A stretch of DNA of 6,238 nt from Chitinophagaceae bacterium (GTDB lineage Bacteria; Bacteroidota; Bacteroidia; Chitinophagales; Chitinophagaceae): NCBI GenBank assembly GCA_025455665.1, contig JALOMC010000153.1, positions 1 to 6,238 on the forward strand, written 5' to 3'. The first letter of the stretch is position 1; each line of letters begins with the position of its first letter. Below the pieces are notes generated by a model. That model was not told the DNA's origin and searched no databases. It was given only the letters and a program-made list of their open reading frames with translations. Positions 1 through 4,710 of the stretch are shown in pieces. A program made the position numbers and the translations under genes.

Positions 1-14
1 AGACATTGGGCTAC

Positions 15-46
15 AAAGAAAAAGTCCCGCTTTTTTTGAGCGGGAC
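15..46 (-). terminator. Intrinsic terminator closing the infA-rplQ operon
   Basis: On the minus strand an 8-bp perfect stem (GTCCCGCT paired with AGCGGGAC, positions 24-31 with 39-46) encloses a 7-base loop. It is followed directly by the T-rich run TTTTTCTTT (23 down to 15). This is the standard form of a Rho-independent terminator. It begins 27 bases after the rplQ stop codon, so it most likely ends the whole ribosomal-protein transcript. The plus-strand reading has CTTTCT after the stem, a poorer tail, so bidirectional use is less likely. Confidence 0.9.
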
Positions 47-73
47 CTTTCTGCAAAACAGCGTTTGAATAGC

Positions 74-613
74 TTATTCAGCAGCCTTTTCTTCAGTGCT
101 GGCAGCTTCGTCGGCAGCGGGTGCCTCAGTAGCTGGCGCTTCAGCGGCGGCAGGAGCAGCATCAGCTTTCTTTTTGCTGCTACCACGGCGGGTACGCTTG
201 GCGGGTTCAGCAGCTTTCTCGGCAGCTTTACCGTACACTTCATTAAAGTCTACCAGTTCAATCAGAGCCATTTCGGCAGCATCGCCAGGGCGGGTGCCCA
301 GTTTGATGATGCGAGTATAGCCACCAGGACGGCTGGCAATTTTGGGGCCTACCACTGTGAACAGTTCCTTTACAGCAATTTTGCTGTTGAGGGCTGCAAA
401 TACCACACGGTGTTGGTGCATGATCTGCAGTTGGCTCTCGTTCTTTTTGGTTTTGGTGATCAGAGGCTCTACAAAGGTGCGCAGCGCCTTGGCCTTGGCC
501 AAAGTGGTTACGATCCGCTTGTGAACGATCAGCTCGGTGGCCAGGTTGCGCAGCAACGCCTCGCGGTGTGCCTTCTTACGACCCAGGTTGTTGATTTTGT
601 CTCCGTGACGCAT
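74..613 (-). CDS. rplQ: 50S ribosomal protein L17 (bL17) with long charged C-terminal tail
   Basis: Large-subunit ribosomal protein L17, which binds 23S rRNA near the exit-tunnel side of the 50S particle. The 179-residue product starts MRHGDKINNLGR and carries the family signatures HREALLRNLATELI (16-29), TTLAKAKALR (36-45), EPLIT (49-53), RPGGYTRIIKLGTRPGDAA (95-113) and ALIELVDFNE (116-125). The conserved core ends near residue 128. The rest is a low-complexity tail: a basic patch (KRTRRGSSKKK, 139-149), then an Ala/Pro/Glu-rich acidic stretch to the end. Bacterial L17 is often about 120-130 residues, so the tail adds some 50. Residues 54-69 also appear about five residues longer than the E. 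coli loop between EPLIT and the next conserved segment. ATG at 613 gives the canonical MRH start; no Shine-Dalgarno sequence precedes it. It is last in the operon, 113 bases after rpoA, with an intrinsic terminator just downstream. Confidence 0.98.
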   Translation of the reverse strand: MRHGDKINNLGRKKAHREALLRNLATELIVHKRIVTTLAKAKALRTFVEPLITKTKKNESQLQIMHQHRVVFAALNSKIAVKELFTVVGPKIASRPGGYTRIIKLGTRPGDAAEMALIELVDFNEVYGKAAEKAAEPAKRTRRGSSKKKADAAPAAAEAPATEAPAADEAASTEEKAAE

Positions 614-630
614 GACTAGTTGTTTTTAAA

Positions 631-683
631 CACCACACCGTGTCAAGGTATGTGGTGGGTGCAATCGGATCGGGTCCGGTTGC
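631..683 (-). other. Two adjacent stem-loops in the rpoA-rplQ gap
   Basis: Two hairpins stand side by side in the 113-base gap. The first on the transcript pairs GCAA-CGGA with TCCG-TTGC (positions 661-669 with 675-683) around a five-base loop, with one C-A mismatch. The second pairs CACCACAT with GTGTGGTG (650-657 with 631-638; 7 Watson-Crick pairs plus one G-U) around an 11-base loop. The second ends 17 bases before the rplQ ATG and is followed by TTTAAAAACAAC, a weak U tract. They could act as an attenuator, an RNA processing site or a protein-binding leader for L17; which one is not visible. A 12-base palindrome GCCAGATCTGGC at 707-718 lies just after the rpoA stop. Confidence 0.5.
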
Positions 684-726
684 GGTTGCTAAATGAATGT
701 TTATGTGCCAGATCTGGCTGAAAGCG

Positions 727-1728
727 TTATAGCTCTTCCAGATCGATGCCCATTTTCGACAGGTCCATACCAAAGTGCAGACCACGCTCAGCCAGTACCT
801 GCTCAATTTCGCTCAGGCTCTTCTGACCAAAGTTGCGGAACTTCATCAGGTCTTCCTGCTCGTATTGAACCAGTTCGCTCAGGCTGTTGATTTTGGCAGC
901 TTTCAGGCAGTTGAAGGCACGAACGCTGAGGTCGAGATCTTCAAGCGGCGTCTTCAAAATTTTGCGCAGCTGCAGGGTGCTTTCGTCTACCAGGTCTTCT
1001 TTCTTCTCTTCCTTGGTATCGAAAGTGATGTTTTCATCGGTGATGATCATCAGGTGCTGGATGAGGATGCGGCTGGCTTGCTTCACGGCCTCTTCAGGGT
1101 GAATAGTACCATCCGTTACCACTTCCATCAGCAGTTTTTCGTAGTCGGTACGCTGCTCCACACGGGTATTTTCCACGCTGTACTTCACATTCTTTACCGG
1201 CGTGTAAATAGAATCGATAGGAATGTAACCGAACGGGGCATCCTTCGGACGATTTTCTTCGCTTGGCACATAGCCGCGGCCCTTGCCAATGTGAATTTCG
1301 ATATCCAGTTTGGCCGACGGATCCATGGTGCAAATCAACAGTTCAGGATTCATCACCTGAAAGCTTTGCAGTGCCTCGCCAATCATACCGGCAGTAAACT
1401 GCGACTTATTTTTCAGGCTCAGCATTACCTTTTCGGCAGCTACATCGCCCTCAGTTACTTTCTTGAAACGAACCTGCTTCAGGTTCAGGATAATTTCGGT
1501 AACGTCTTCCGACACGCCCTTGATGGTAGCAAACTCATGGTCGGCCCCTTCGATGCGGATACCAGTGATGGCGTGACCTTCCAGCGAGCTGAGCAGTACG
1601 CGACGCAGCGCATTGCCGATGGTAAGACCGTAACCGGGCTCCAACGGACGAAATTCAAATTGTGCTTCAAAATCGGTAGCCTTGTGCAGGATGATTTTGT
1701 CAGGCTTTTGGAAATTTAAAATGGCCAT
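727..1728 (-). CDS. rpoA: DNA-directed RNA polymerase subunit alpha
   Basis: Alpha subunit of RNA polymerase; the dimer nucleates beta/beta' assembly and its C-terminal domain contacts promoter DNA and activators. The 333-residue product has normal length for the family. The N-terminal domain (about 1-235) shows the dimer/assembly signature EPGYGLTIGNALRRVLLSS (30-48) and EGHAITGIRIEG (50-61). A charged linker (EEKKED, 240-245) leads to the C-terminal domain (about 252-322), with LDLSVRAFNCLKAAKI (265-280) and FGQKSLSEIEQVL (300-312). Residues R270, N273, C274, G301, K303 and S304 correspond to E. coli alpha-CTD residues that contact UP-element DNA (R265, N268, C269, G296, K298, S299), so DNA binding looks intact. 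ATG at 1728 gives the conserved MAILNFQKP start. It lies between rpsD (99-base gap) and rplQ (113-base gap). The long open frames on the opposite strand over this gene are coding-bias shadows. Confidence 0.99.
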   Translation of the reverse strand: MAILNFQKPDKIILHKATDFEAQFEFRPLEPGYGLTIGNALRRVLLSSLEGHAITGIRIEGADHEFATIKGVSEDVTEIILNLKQVRFKKVTEGDVAAEKVMLSLKNKSQFTAGMIGEALQSFQVMNPELLICTMDPSAKLDIEIHIGKGRGYVPSEENRPKDAPFGYIPIDSIYTPVKNVKYSVENTRVEQRTDYEKLLMEVVTDGTIHPEEAVKQASRILIQHLMIITDENITFDTKEEKKEDLVDESTLQLRKILKTPLEDLDLSVRAFNCLKAAKINSLSELVQYEQEDLMKFRNFGQKSLSEIEQVLAERGLHFGMDLSKMGIDLEEL

Positions 1729-1779
1729 AGTATTTGATTACGAGGATTTACGAAAATCAGCAGAACAGACCGTGCGATA

Positions 1780-1820
1780 TACAAACAAAATGAAACCGCA
1801 AGCGCTTTGGCCGGCGGTTC
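1780..1820 (-). other. Terminator-like stem-loop between rpsD and rpoA
   Basis: In the 99-base gap, on the transcript strand, AACCGC (1819-1814) pairs with GCGGTT (1799-1794), plus a possible G-U closing pair, around a 14-base loop. It is followed by TTTCATTTTGTTTG. The stem is short and the loop large, so as a terminator it would be weak, but its place just after the rpsD stop and the U-rich tail fit partial attenuation ahead of rpoA. No promoter box of the TAnnTTTG type is visible in the remainder of the gap. Confidence 0.35.
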
Positions 1821-1827
1821 GCATTCA

Positions 1828-2433
1828 TTACTTGCTGTACAATTCTACAATCAGTTGTTCTTTGATGTTTTCTGGCACGCTCTCACGCTCAGGATAAGCA
1901 ATGAACGTTCCCTTCTTTTCTGTTTCGTTCCAGTCCAGCCAGTTGAACTTGGCATTTTTGCCACGCATCTGACCGATCACGGCCGGGTTTTCCACCGACT
2001 TGGGAGCCAGGGTTACCACGTCGCCGGGGCGCAGTTGGAAAGAAGGAATGTTGACTACTTCGCCATTTACACTAATGTGCTTGTGGCTTACCAGCTGGCG
2101 GGCAGCAGGACGGCTGGGCGCAATGCCGAGGCGGTACACAGTGTTGTCCAAACGTGCTTCCAGCAGTTTGATCAGGTTTTCACCGGTTACACCCTTGCGG
2201 CGGGCAGCTTCTACAAAGGTTTTGTAGAACTGACGCTCCAGTACACCATAGGTATACTTGGCCTTCTGCTTTTCTTTCAGCTGCACAGCGTACTCGCCCA
2301 ACTGCTTACGCTTGCGGGCTGCACCGTGCTGACCGGGAGGATTGCTGTTCTTCCCCAAATACTTACCATTACCCAGAATGGGTTCGCCGAAAATGCGGCT
2401 GATTTTGGTCTTAGGACCTGTGTAACGTGCCAT
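1828..2433 (-). CDS. rpsD: 30S ribosomal protein S4 (uS4)
   Basis: Primary 16S rRNA-binding protein that nucleates assembly of the 30S body and takes part in decoding fidelity. The 201-residue product starts MARYTGPKTKISRIFGEPI and has the family segment NPPGQHGAARKRKQLGEYAVQL (31-52). The S4 RNA-binding domain spans about 92-150, with LEARLDNTVYRLG (91-103), SRPAARQLVSHKHISVNG (107-124) and FQLRPGD (132-138). There is no cysteine, so this is the zinc-free form of S4. Length matches the family (about 200-209). ATG at 2433 gives the normal N-terminus; the sequence before it is A-rich with no Shine-Dalgarno motif. S4 is a known autoregulator of the alpha operon in E. coli and of rpsD in Firmicutes. 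Here a 209-base gap precedes the gene, making an S4-binding leader conceivable but unproven. Confidence 0.99.
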   Translation of the reverse strand: MARYTGPKTKISRIFGEPILGNGKYLGKNSNPPGQHGAARKRKQLGEYAVQLKEKQKAKYTYGVLERQFYKTFVEAARRKGVTGENLIKLLEARLDNTVYRLGIAPSRPAARQLVSHKHISVNGEVVNIPSFQLRPGDVVTLAPKSVENPAVIGQMRGKNAKFNWLDWNETEKKGTFIAYPERESVPENIKEQLIVELYSK

Positions 2434-2642
2434 AGTTTGCTTTCATTTCGATTTTTTTAGCGTTCGGTGCGTCGATCAGTGAAAAATCGTAAAAAATGAA
2501 TCGGGCACCCTTTTGAAAAATGAAACCTGTTGGCTCCTGTTTCCCTCCGCTCCCATTGGAGGTTCGGGAAGTATGGTGAGATGGAAGCAGCGGCGACAAC
2601 TCTCAAAGCTGCCTGCTCACTTTCATCTTGATGACAAAGAAC
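2434..2642 (-). other. 209-base rpsK-rpsD spacer with candidate leader structure
   Basis: No credible gene lies in this spacer; the one short minus-strand frame overlaps rpsD and resembles nothing. On the transcript an 8-bp perfect stem CGATTTTT/AAAAATCG (2489-2482 with 2456-2449) encloses a 25-base loop and ends 15 bases before the rpsD ATG. Upstream, CCTCC/GGAGG (2562-2558 with 2548-2544) forms a 5-bp stem with a 9-base loop, flanked by TTCCC/GGGAA pairing (2541-2545 with 2566-2570). T-rich runs occupy about 2484-2520. A gap this long inside a ribosomal operon suggests a regulatory leader for rpsD or a processing region. No promoter matching TAnnTTTG was found. Confidence 0.4.
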
Positions 2643-3050
2643 TTATACGCGGCGCTTCTTGGGAGGACGGCAACCGTTGTGTGGCAGCGGAGTCACGTCC
2701 TTAATAGAAGTGATTTCGATGCCGCTTTGCGAGATAGAACGGATAGCACCTTCGCGGCCACTACCAGGACCTTTCACAAACACATCGGCACGCTTCATGC
2801 CGGCATCGGTAGCTACGCGGGCTGCATCTGCAGCGGCTACCTGGGCAGCGTAAGGGGTATTCTTTTTGCTGCCCTTAAAGCCCATTTTACCAGCGCTTGA
2901 CCAGCTGATGACCTGACCCTGCTTGTTGGTAATGCTGATGATAATGTTGTTGAAGGTGGCGTTCACGTGTACGTCGCCAGACGCATCCACTTTTACCACA
3001 CGCTTTTTAGCTGCGGCTTTAGCACTCAGCTGTTGTTGTTGTTTTGCCAT
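2643..3050 (-). CDS. rpsK: 30S ribosomal protein S11 (uS11)
   Basis: Small-subunit platform protein that lines the E-site region with S7 and contacts 16S rRNA. The 135-residue product has a short Gln/Ala/Lys N-terminal extension (2-16), then the S11 fold with GDVHVNATFNNIIISIT (25-41), SAGKMGFKGSKKNTPYAAQ (52-70), VKGPGSGREGAIRSI (92-106) and the diagnostic C-terminus PLPHNGCRPPKKRRV (121-135). The Asn-Gly pair at 125-126 sits where E. coli S11 carries its isoaspartate site. Length is normal for the family. ATG at 3050 is the first in frame; the preceding transcript reads CTACCTCCAAAACAAA, with no Shine-Dalgarno sequence. It is unusually far from both neighbours: 165 bases from rpsM and 209 from rpsD. 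Confidence 0.99.
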   Translation of the reverse strand: MAKQQQQLSAKAAAKKRVVKVDASGDVHVNATFNNIIISITNKQGQVISWSSAGKMGFKGSKKNTPYAAQVAAADAARVATDAGMKRADVFVKGPGSGREGAIRSISQSGIEITSIKDVTPLPHNGCRPPKKRRV

Positions 3051-3073
3051 TTTGTTTTGGAGGTAGTCTTGTT

Positions 3074-3110
3074 AAAAAAATAATCCCGGACTGCCGTAAG
3101 GCAAGTCGGG
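3074..3110 (-). terminator. Terminator-shaped hairpin between rpsM and rpsK (candidate internal attenuator)
   Basis: On the transcript, CCCGACTTGCC pairs with GGCAGTCCGGG (3110-3100 with 3095-3085) around a four-base loop: three stacked blocks of 3, 4 and 3 pairs with one single-base bulge on each arm. It is followed immediately by ATTATTTTTTT (3084-3074). This has the form of an intrinsic terminator, yet it sits inside the operon, 23 bases before the rpsK ATG. No promoter is visible after it, so full termination would starve rpsK, rpsD, rpoA and rplQ. Partial termination, antitermination or use as an mRNA 3'-end/processing site is therefore more plausible. Confidence 0.6.
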
Positions 3111-3206
3111 AACCGGAGTTTCCTCCCTCAGGCCCTGAGCCTGAGATCCGGAATTTGCCGGGCTTTTATATAACAAAGCCGGGAGTACAGACGAACTGTG
3201 CTCCCG
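3109..3206 (-). other. Cluster of further stem-loops in the rpsM-rpsK gap
   Basis: The gap holds several more inverted repeats besides the terminator-like one. The strongest, just after the rpsM stop, is GGGAGCACAG/CTGTACTCCC (3205-3196 with 3190-3181): ten pairs including one G-U, a five-base loop, and a further G-C pair outside (3180/3206). Others are CCGGCTTT/AAAGCCCGG (3182-3158, one bulge, competing with the first), CCGG/CCGG (3148-3161), CTCAGG/CCTGAG (3145-3127) and GGAAAC/GTTCC (3123-3109). Several are mutually exclusive, which would allow alternative folds. The dense packing and GC-rich content differ from the A/T-rich sequence just before most start codons here. Confidence 0.55.
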
Positions 3207-3215
3207 ACCCGGTTA

Positions 3216-3596
3216 TTATTTCTTCGGAGCCTTCTTCTTACCGGCAACGGTTTTGCGCTTGCCTTTACGAGTACGGCTGTTGGTACGTGTACGCTGGCCA
3301 CGCAGGGGCAATCCTTTCCGGTGGCGAAGACCGCGGTAGCAAGCGATGTCCATCAAACGCTTGATGTTCATACTTACTTCGCTGCGCAGGGCACCCTCTA
3401 CTTTCAGCTCATCGTTGATGATGGTACGGATAGCATTCAGGTCAGCATCGTCCCAGGCGCTTACACGCTTGTTGAAATCGATGTTGGCCTTAGAAAGGAT
3501 GTACTGAGCGGTGCTGCGGCCGATACCATAGATATAGGTCAGACCGATTTCACCACGCTTATTCTTCGGAAGATCAATGCCGGCAATACGAGCCAT
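3216..3596 (-). CDS. rpsM: 30S ribosomal protein S13 (uS13)
   Basis: Small-subunit head protein that forms intersubunit bridges with the 50S particle and contacts P-site tRNA through its basic tail. The 126-residue product starts MARIAGIDLPKNKRGEI and contains the helix-turn segment YIYGIGRSTAQYIL (21-34), RSEVSMNIKRLMDIACYRGLRHRKG (71-95) and LPLRGQRTRTNSRTRKGKRK (96-115). It ends in a Lys-rich tail (KTVAGKKKAPKK). Length is typical of bacterial S13. ATG at 3596 gives the conserved MARIAG start; upstream is AT-rich (CAAATTGTAACTGTAT) without a Shine-Dalgarno sequence. It follows rpmJ by 41 bases and is separated from rpsK by a hairpin-rich 165-base gap. Two TAA codons overlap the end region (3216-3218 in frame, another at 3213-3215 directly after), giving a tandem in-frame stop. 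Confidence 0.99.
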   Translation of the reverse strand: MARIAGIDLPKNKRGEIGLTYIYGIGRSTAQYILSKANIDFNKRVSAWDDADLNAIRTIINDELKVEGALRSEVSMNIKRLMDIACYRGLRHRKGLPLRGQRTRTNSRTRKGKRKTVAGKKKAPKK

Positions 3597-3637
3597 ATAC
3601 AGTTACAATTTGAAATGTTAGAGTTGATTCGCTTCGC

Positions 3638-3754
3638 TTATCCCTGGCGCTGCTTGAAGCGGGGATTCTTTTTGTTGATGATGTAAAGCTTGCCCTTGCG
3701 ACGTACAATTTTGCAGTCTGCGCTACGCTTTTTCACTGATGCACGAACTTTCAT
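3638..3754 (-). CDS. rpmJ: 50S ribosomal protein L36 (bL36), zinc-ligand-free type
   Basis: Smallest large-subunit protein; it helps stabilise 23S rRNA structure late in 50S assembly. The 38 codons read MKVRASVKKRSADCKIVRRK, then GKLYIINKKNPRFKQRQG, and TAA. Start MKVRASVKKR and end KQRQG are family-diagnostic, and 38 residues is normal. The zinc-binding form has Cys at positions 11, 14 and 27 and His near 33. Here these are Ser11, Cys14, Asn27 and Phe33, so only one ligand remains and metal binding is not expected (the C-minus type). The gene lies 69 bases after infA and 41 before rpsM, as in other Bacteroidota. The gap upstream holds a weak GCTGC/GCAGC stem followed by CGTTTGATTTTTG. Confidence 0.98.
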   Translation of the reverse strand: MKVRASVKKRSADCKIVRRKGKLYIINKKNPRFKQRQG

Positions 3755-3823
3755 CGTTCTCGGTTTTATGCTGGTTTCAAAAATCAAACGGCTGCTTGGC
3801 GGTCAGCGGCGGCAGCGCATACT

Positions 3824-4042
3824 TTATTTATACCTGAAAATGATCCGGCCGCGGGTCAGGTCGTAGGGACTCATCTCTACTCCTACCTTGTCGCCCGGCA
3901 AAATCCGGATGTAGTGCATTCTCATTTTACCAGAGATGGTGCTGATGATCTCATGCCCGTTTTCAAGCCTAACCCTGAACATGGCATTTGACAACGCTTC
4001 TACAATAATTCCATCCTGCTTAATGAGTGCTTGCTTCGACAT
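3824..4042 (-). CDS. infA: Translation initiation factor IF-1
   Basis: IF-1 binds the A site of the 30S subunit and assists IF-2 and IF-3 in start-site selection. The 72-residue product is a single S1/OB-fold domain: QDGIIVEALSNAMFRVRLENG (9-29), GKMRMHYIRILPGDKVGVEMSPYDL (38-62) and GRIIFRYK (65-72). The length and the RIIFRYK ending are canonical. The frame is open 15 codons further upstream to an ATG at 4087. The start at 4042 is chosen because MSKQALIKQDG aligns with the usual IF-1 N-terminus and because the predicted promoter -7 box (4059-4066) lies between the two ATGs, so the longer form would not be transcribed whole. It is the first gene of the operon, with only about 10 bases of predicted leader and no Shine-Dalgarno sequence. 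Confidence 0.98.
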   Translation of the reverse strand: MSKQALIKQDGIIVEALSNAMFRVRLENGHEIISTISGKMRMHYIRILPGDKVGVEMSPYDLTRGRIIFRYK

Positions 4043-4058
4043 ACAGTTTTTGGGAGCG

Positions 4059-4092
4059 CAAAGATAGAAGTTTCGAGCAAAAAACAACCAAT
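4059..4092 (-). promoter_or_regulatory. Bacteroidota-type promoter of the infA operon
   Basis: On the minus strand TATCTTTG (4066-4059) matches the Bacteroidota -7 consensus TAnnTTTG exactly. The -33 region reads ATTGGTTG (4092-4085); its GTTG lies 18 bases upstream of the -7 box and its ATTG 22 bases, bracketing the usual spacing for a TTG-type element. The box ends 16 bases before the infA ATG, so transcription would start about 10 bases before the codon, giving a very short leader. A scan of the minus strand found only one other exact TAnnTTTG, inside coding sequence and lacking a -33 partner. Confidence 0.8.
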
Positions 4093-4157
4093 GCCCCGCT
4101 ATTATTATTCAGAAACAGGAGCCAAATGGGGGAAAAACGCCGCGGAAATGGCTGAAA

Positions 4158-4177
4158 TAGCACCCCAGAAGGGGCTA
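4158..4177 (-). terminator. Weak stem-loop over the DUF4251 gene stop codon
   Basis: On the transcript TAGC-CCC pairs with GGG-GCTA (4177-4174 and 4173-4171 with 4166-4164 and 4161-4158), with extra bases on the right arm and a short loop. The TAG stop codon is part of the stem. The following bases, TTTCAGCC, are not a real U tract, so this is at best a poor intrinsic terminator; a 3'-end stabilising hairpin is equally possible. No better terminator is seen between this gene and the infA promoter. Confidence 0.25.
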
Positions 4178-4690
4178 ACGGGTGGCTATACTGCCAAAAT
4201 AGCTCATGGGCGACCGGCTGTTGAACGTAAAATTGGCGGTGCAGTACCCATCGGGGCCGATATACAAGTTGATGATGCGTACATCACGGTCGGACCGTGG
4301 CCGGATGGTAATGGCCCAGCCACCCTTTTTACGCGGCGCCAGTTCGTATTCAAAATCGGTGGTGCTTAGCTGAATGCCACCCTCGCCACCATAGGGGCTG
4401 CCGGCAAATGCCCGCCCGAAAAACGGCAAATCACATCTCGCCGTGTCAGCCTTCATTTCAATGAAATAATCACTTGTCAGGTTAATGGTCCGCCCCCGTT
4501 GCGTACTGGCCTGTGTCACTTTTACCTTGAATGACTTTGCCTCTATCTGCTCCTTCACAGCCGCCTGCGCCCGGGCCTTTTCCTCGGCTTTGGTTTGCCC
4601 CCACGCCATGGCCGGCACCAGCGCCAGCAAAGCGGCCCGGCAGGCATACAGTAGCACTCGCTTGAAACAAAAAGTTATAACTAGCTGCAT
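4175..4690 (-). CDS. Exported DUF4251 domain protein
   Basis: Function unknown; DUF4251 proteins are small secreted or periplasmic proteins found mainly in Bacteroidota. The 171-residue product begins with a signal peptide: FKR (9-11), a hydrophobic stretch to about 28, and a likely signal-peptidase I site at AMA-W (29/30) or AWG-Q (31/32). No lipobox is apparent at the cleavage region. The mature part opens with a charged helix (KAEEKARAQAAVKEQIEAK, 34-52) and then shows the domain motifs LTSDY (71-75), LPFFGRAF (88-95), PYGGEGGI (99-106), TDFEY (111-115) and KKGGWAITIRP (121-131). A predicted strand-rich end follows (DVRIINLYIGPDGYCTANF). The frame is open upstream into the preceding gene. 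ATG at 4690 is chosen because it starts the signal peptide and leaves a 20-base gap after the upstream stop, with an A-rich leader (CAAAAAAACAACTGAT). It is likely co-transcribed with the beta-barrel gene. Confidence 0.85.
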   Translation of the reverse strand: MQLVITFCFKRVLLYACRAALLALVPAMAWGQTKAEEKARAQAAVKEQIEAKSFKVKVTQASTQRGRTINLTSDYFIEMKADTARCDLPFFGRAFAGSPYGGEGGIQLSTTDFEYELAPRKKGGWAITIRPRSDRDVRIINLYIGPDGYCTANFTFNSRSPMSYFGSIATR

Positions 4691-4710
4691 ATCAGTTGTT
4701 TTTTTGACAT

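Noticed and set aside
65..619. 184-codon plus-strand open frame opposite rplQ
   Set aside because: Composition follows from the Ala/Glu-rich L17 tail read in reverse; no independent support.
775..1719. 314-codon open frame on the plus strand opposite rpoA
   Set aside because: It is a mirror of the coding bias of rpoA, gives no recognisable protein and would lie wholly antisense to an essential gene.
1807..2460. 217-codon plus-strand open frame opposite rpsD
   Set aside because: Fully antisense to a certain S4 gene, with no family resemblance or start signal.
2411..2599. 62-codon minus-strand open frame in the rpsK-rpsD spacer
   Set aside because: It overlaps the rpsD start, has no recognisable features and is better explained as leader sequence.
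3060..3064. GGAGGT-like motif near 3059-3064 on the plus strand
   Set aside because: It is on the strand opposite to all genes here and precedes no credible plus-strand gene.
4043..4087. Longer infA starting at the ATG at 4087
   Set aside because: The extra 15 residues do not match IF-1, and the promoter -7 box lies within them.
2530..4125. 13-base sequence AAACAGGAGCCAA shared in opposite orientation by two spacers (2530-2542 and 4113-4125)
   Set aside because: A match of this length is expected about once by chance in a 6-kb window, and there is no flanking similarity.
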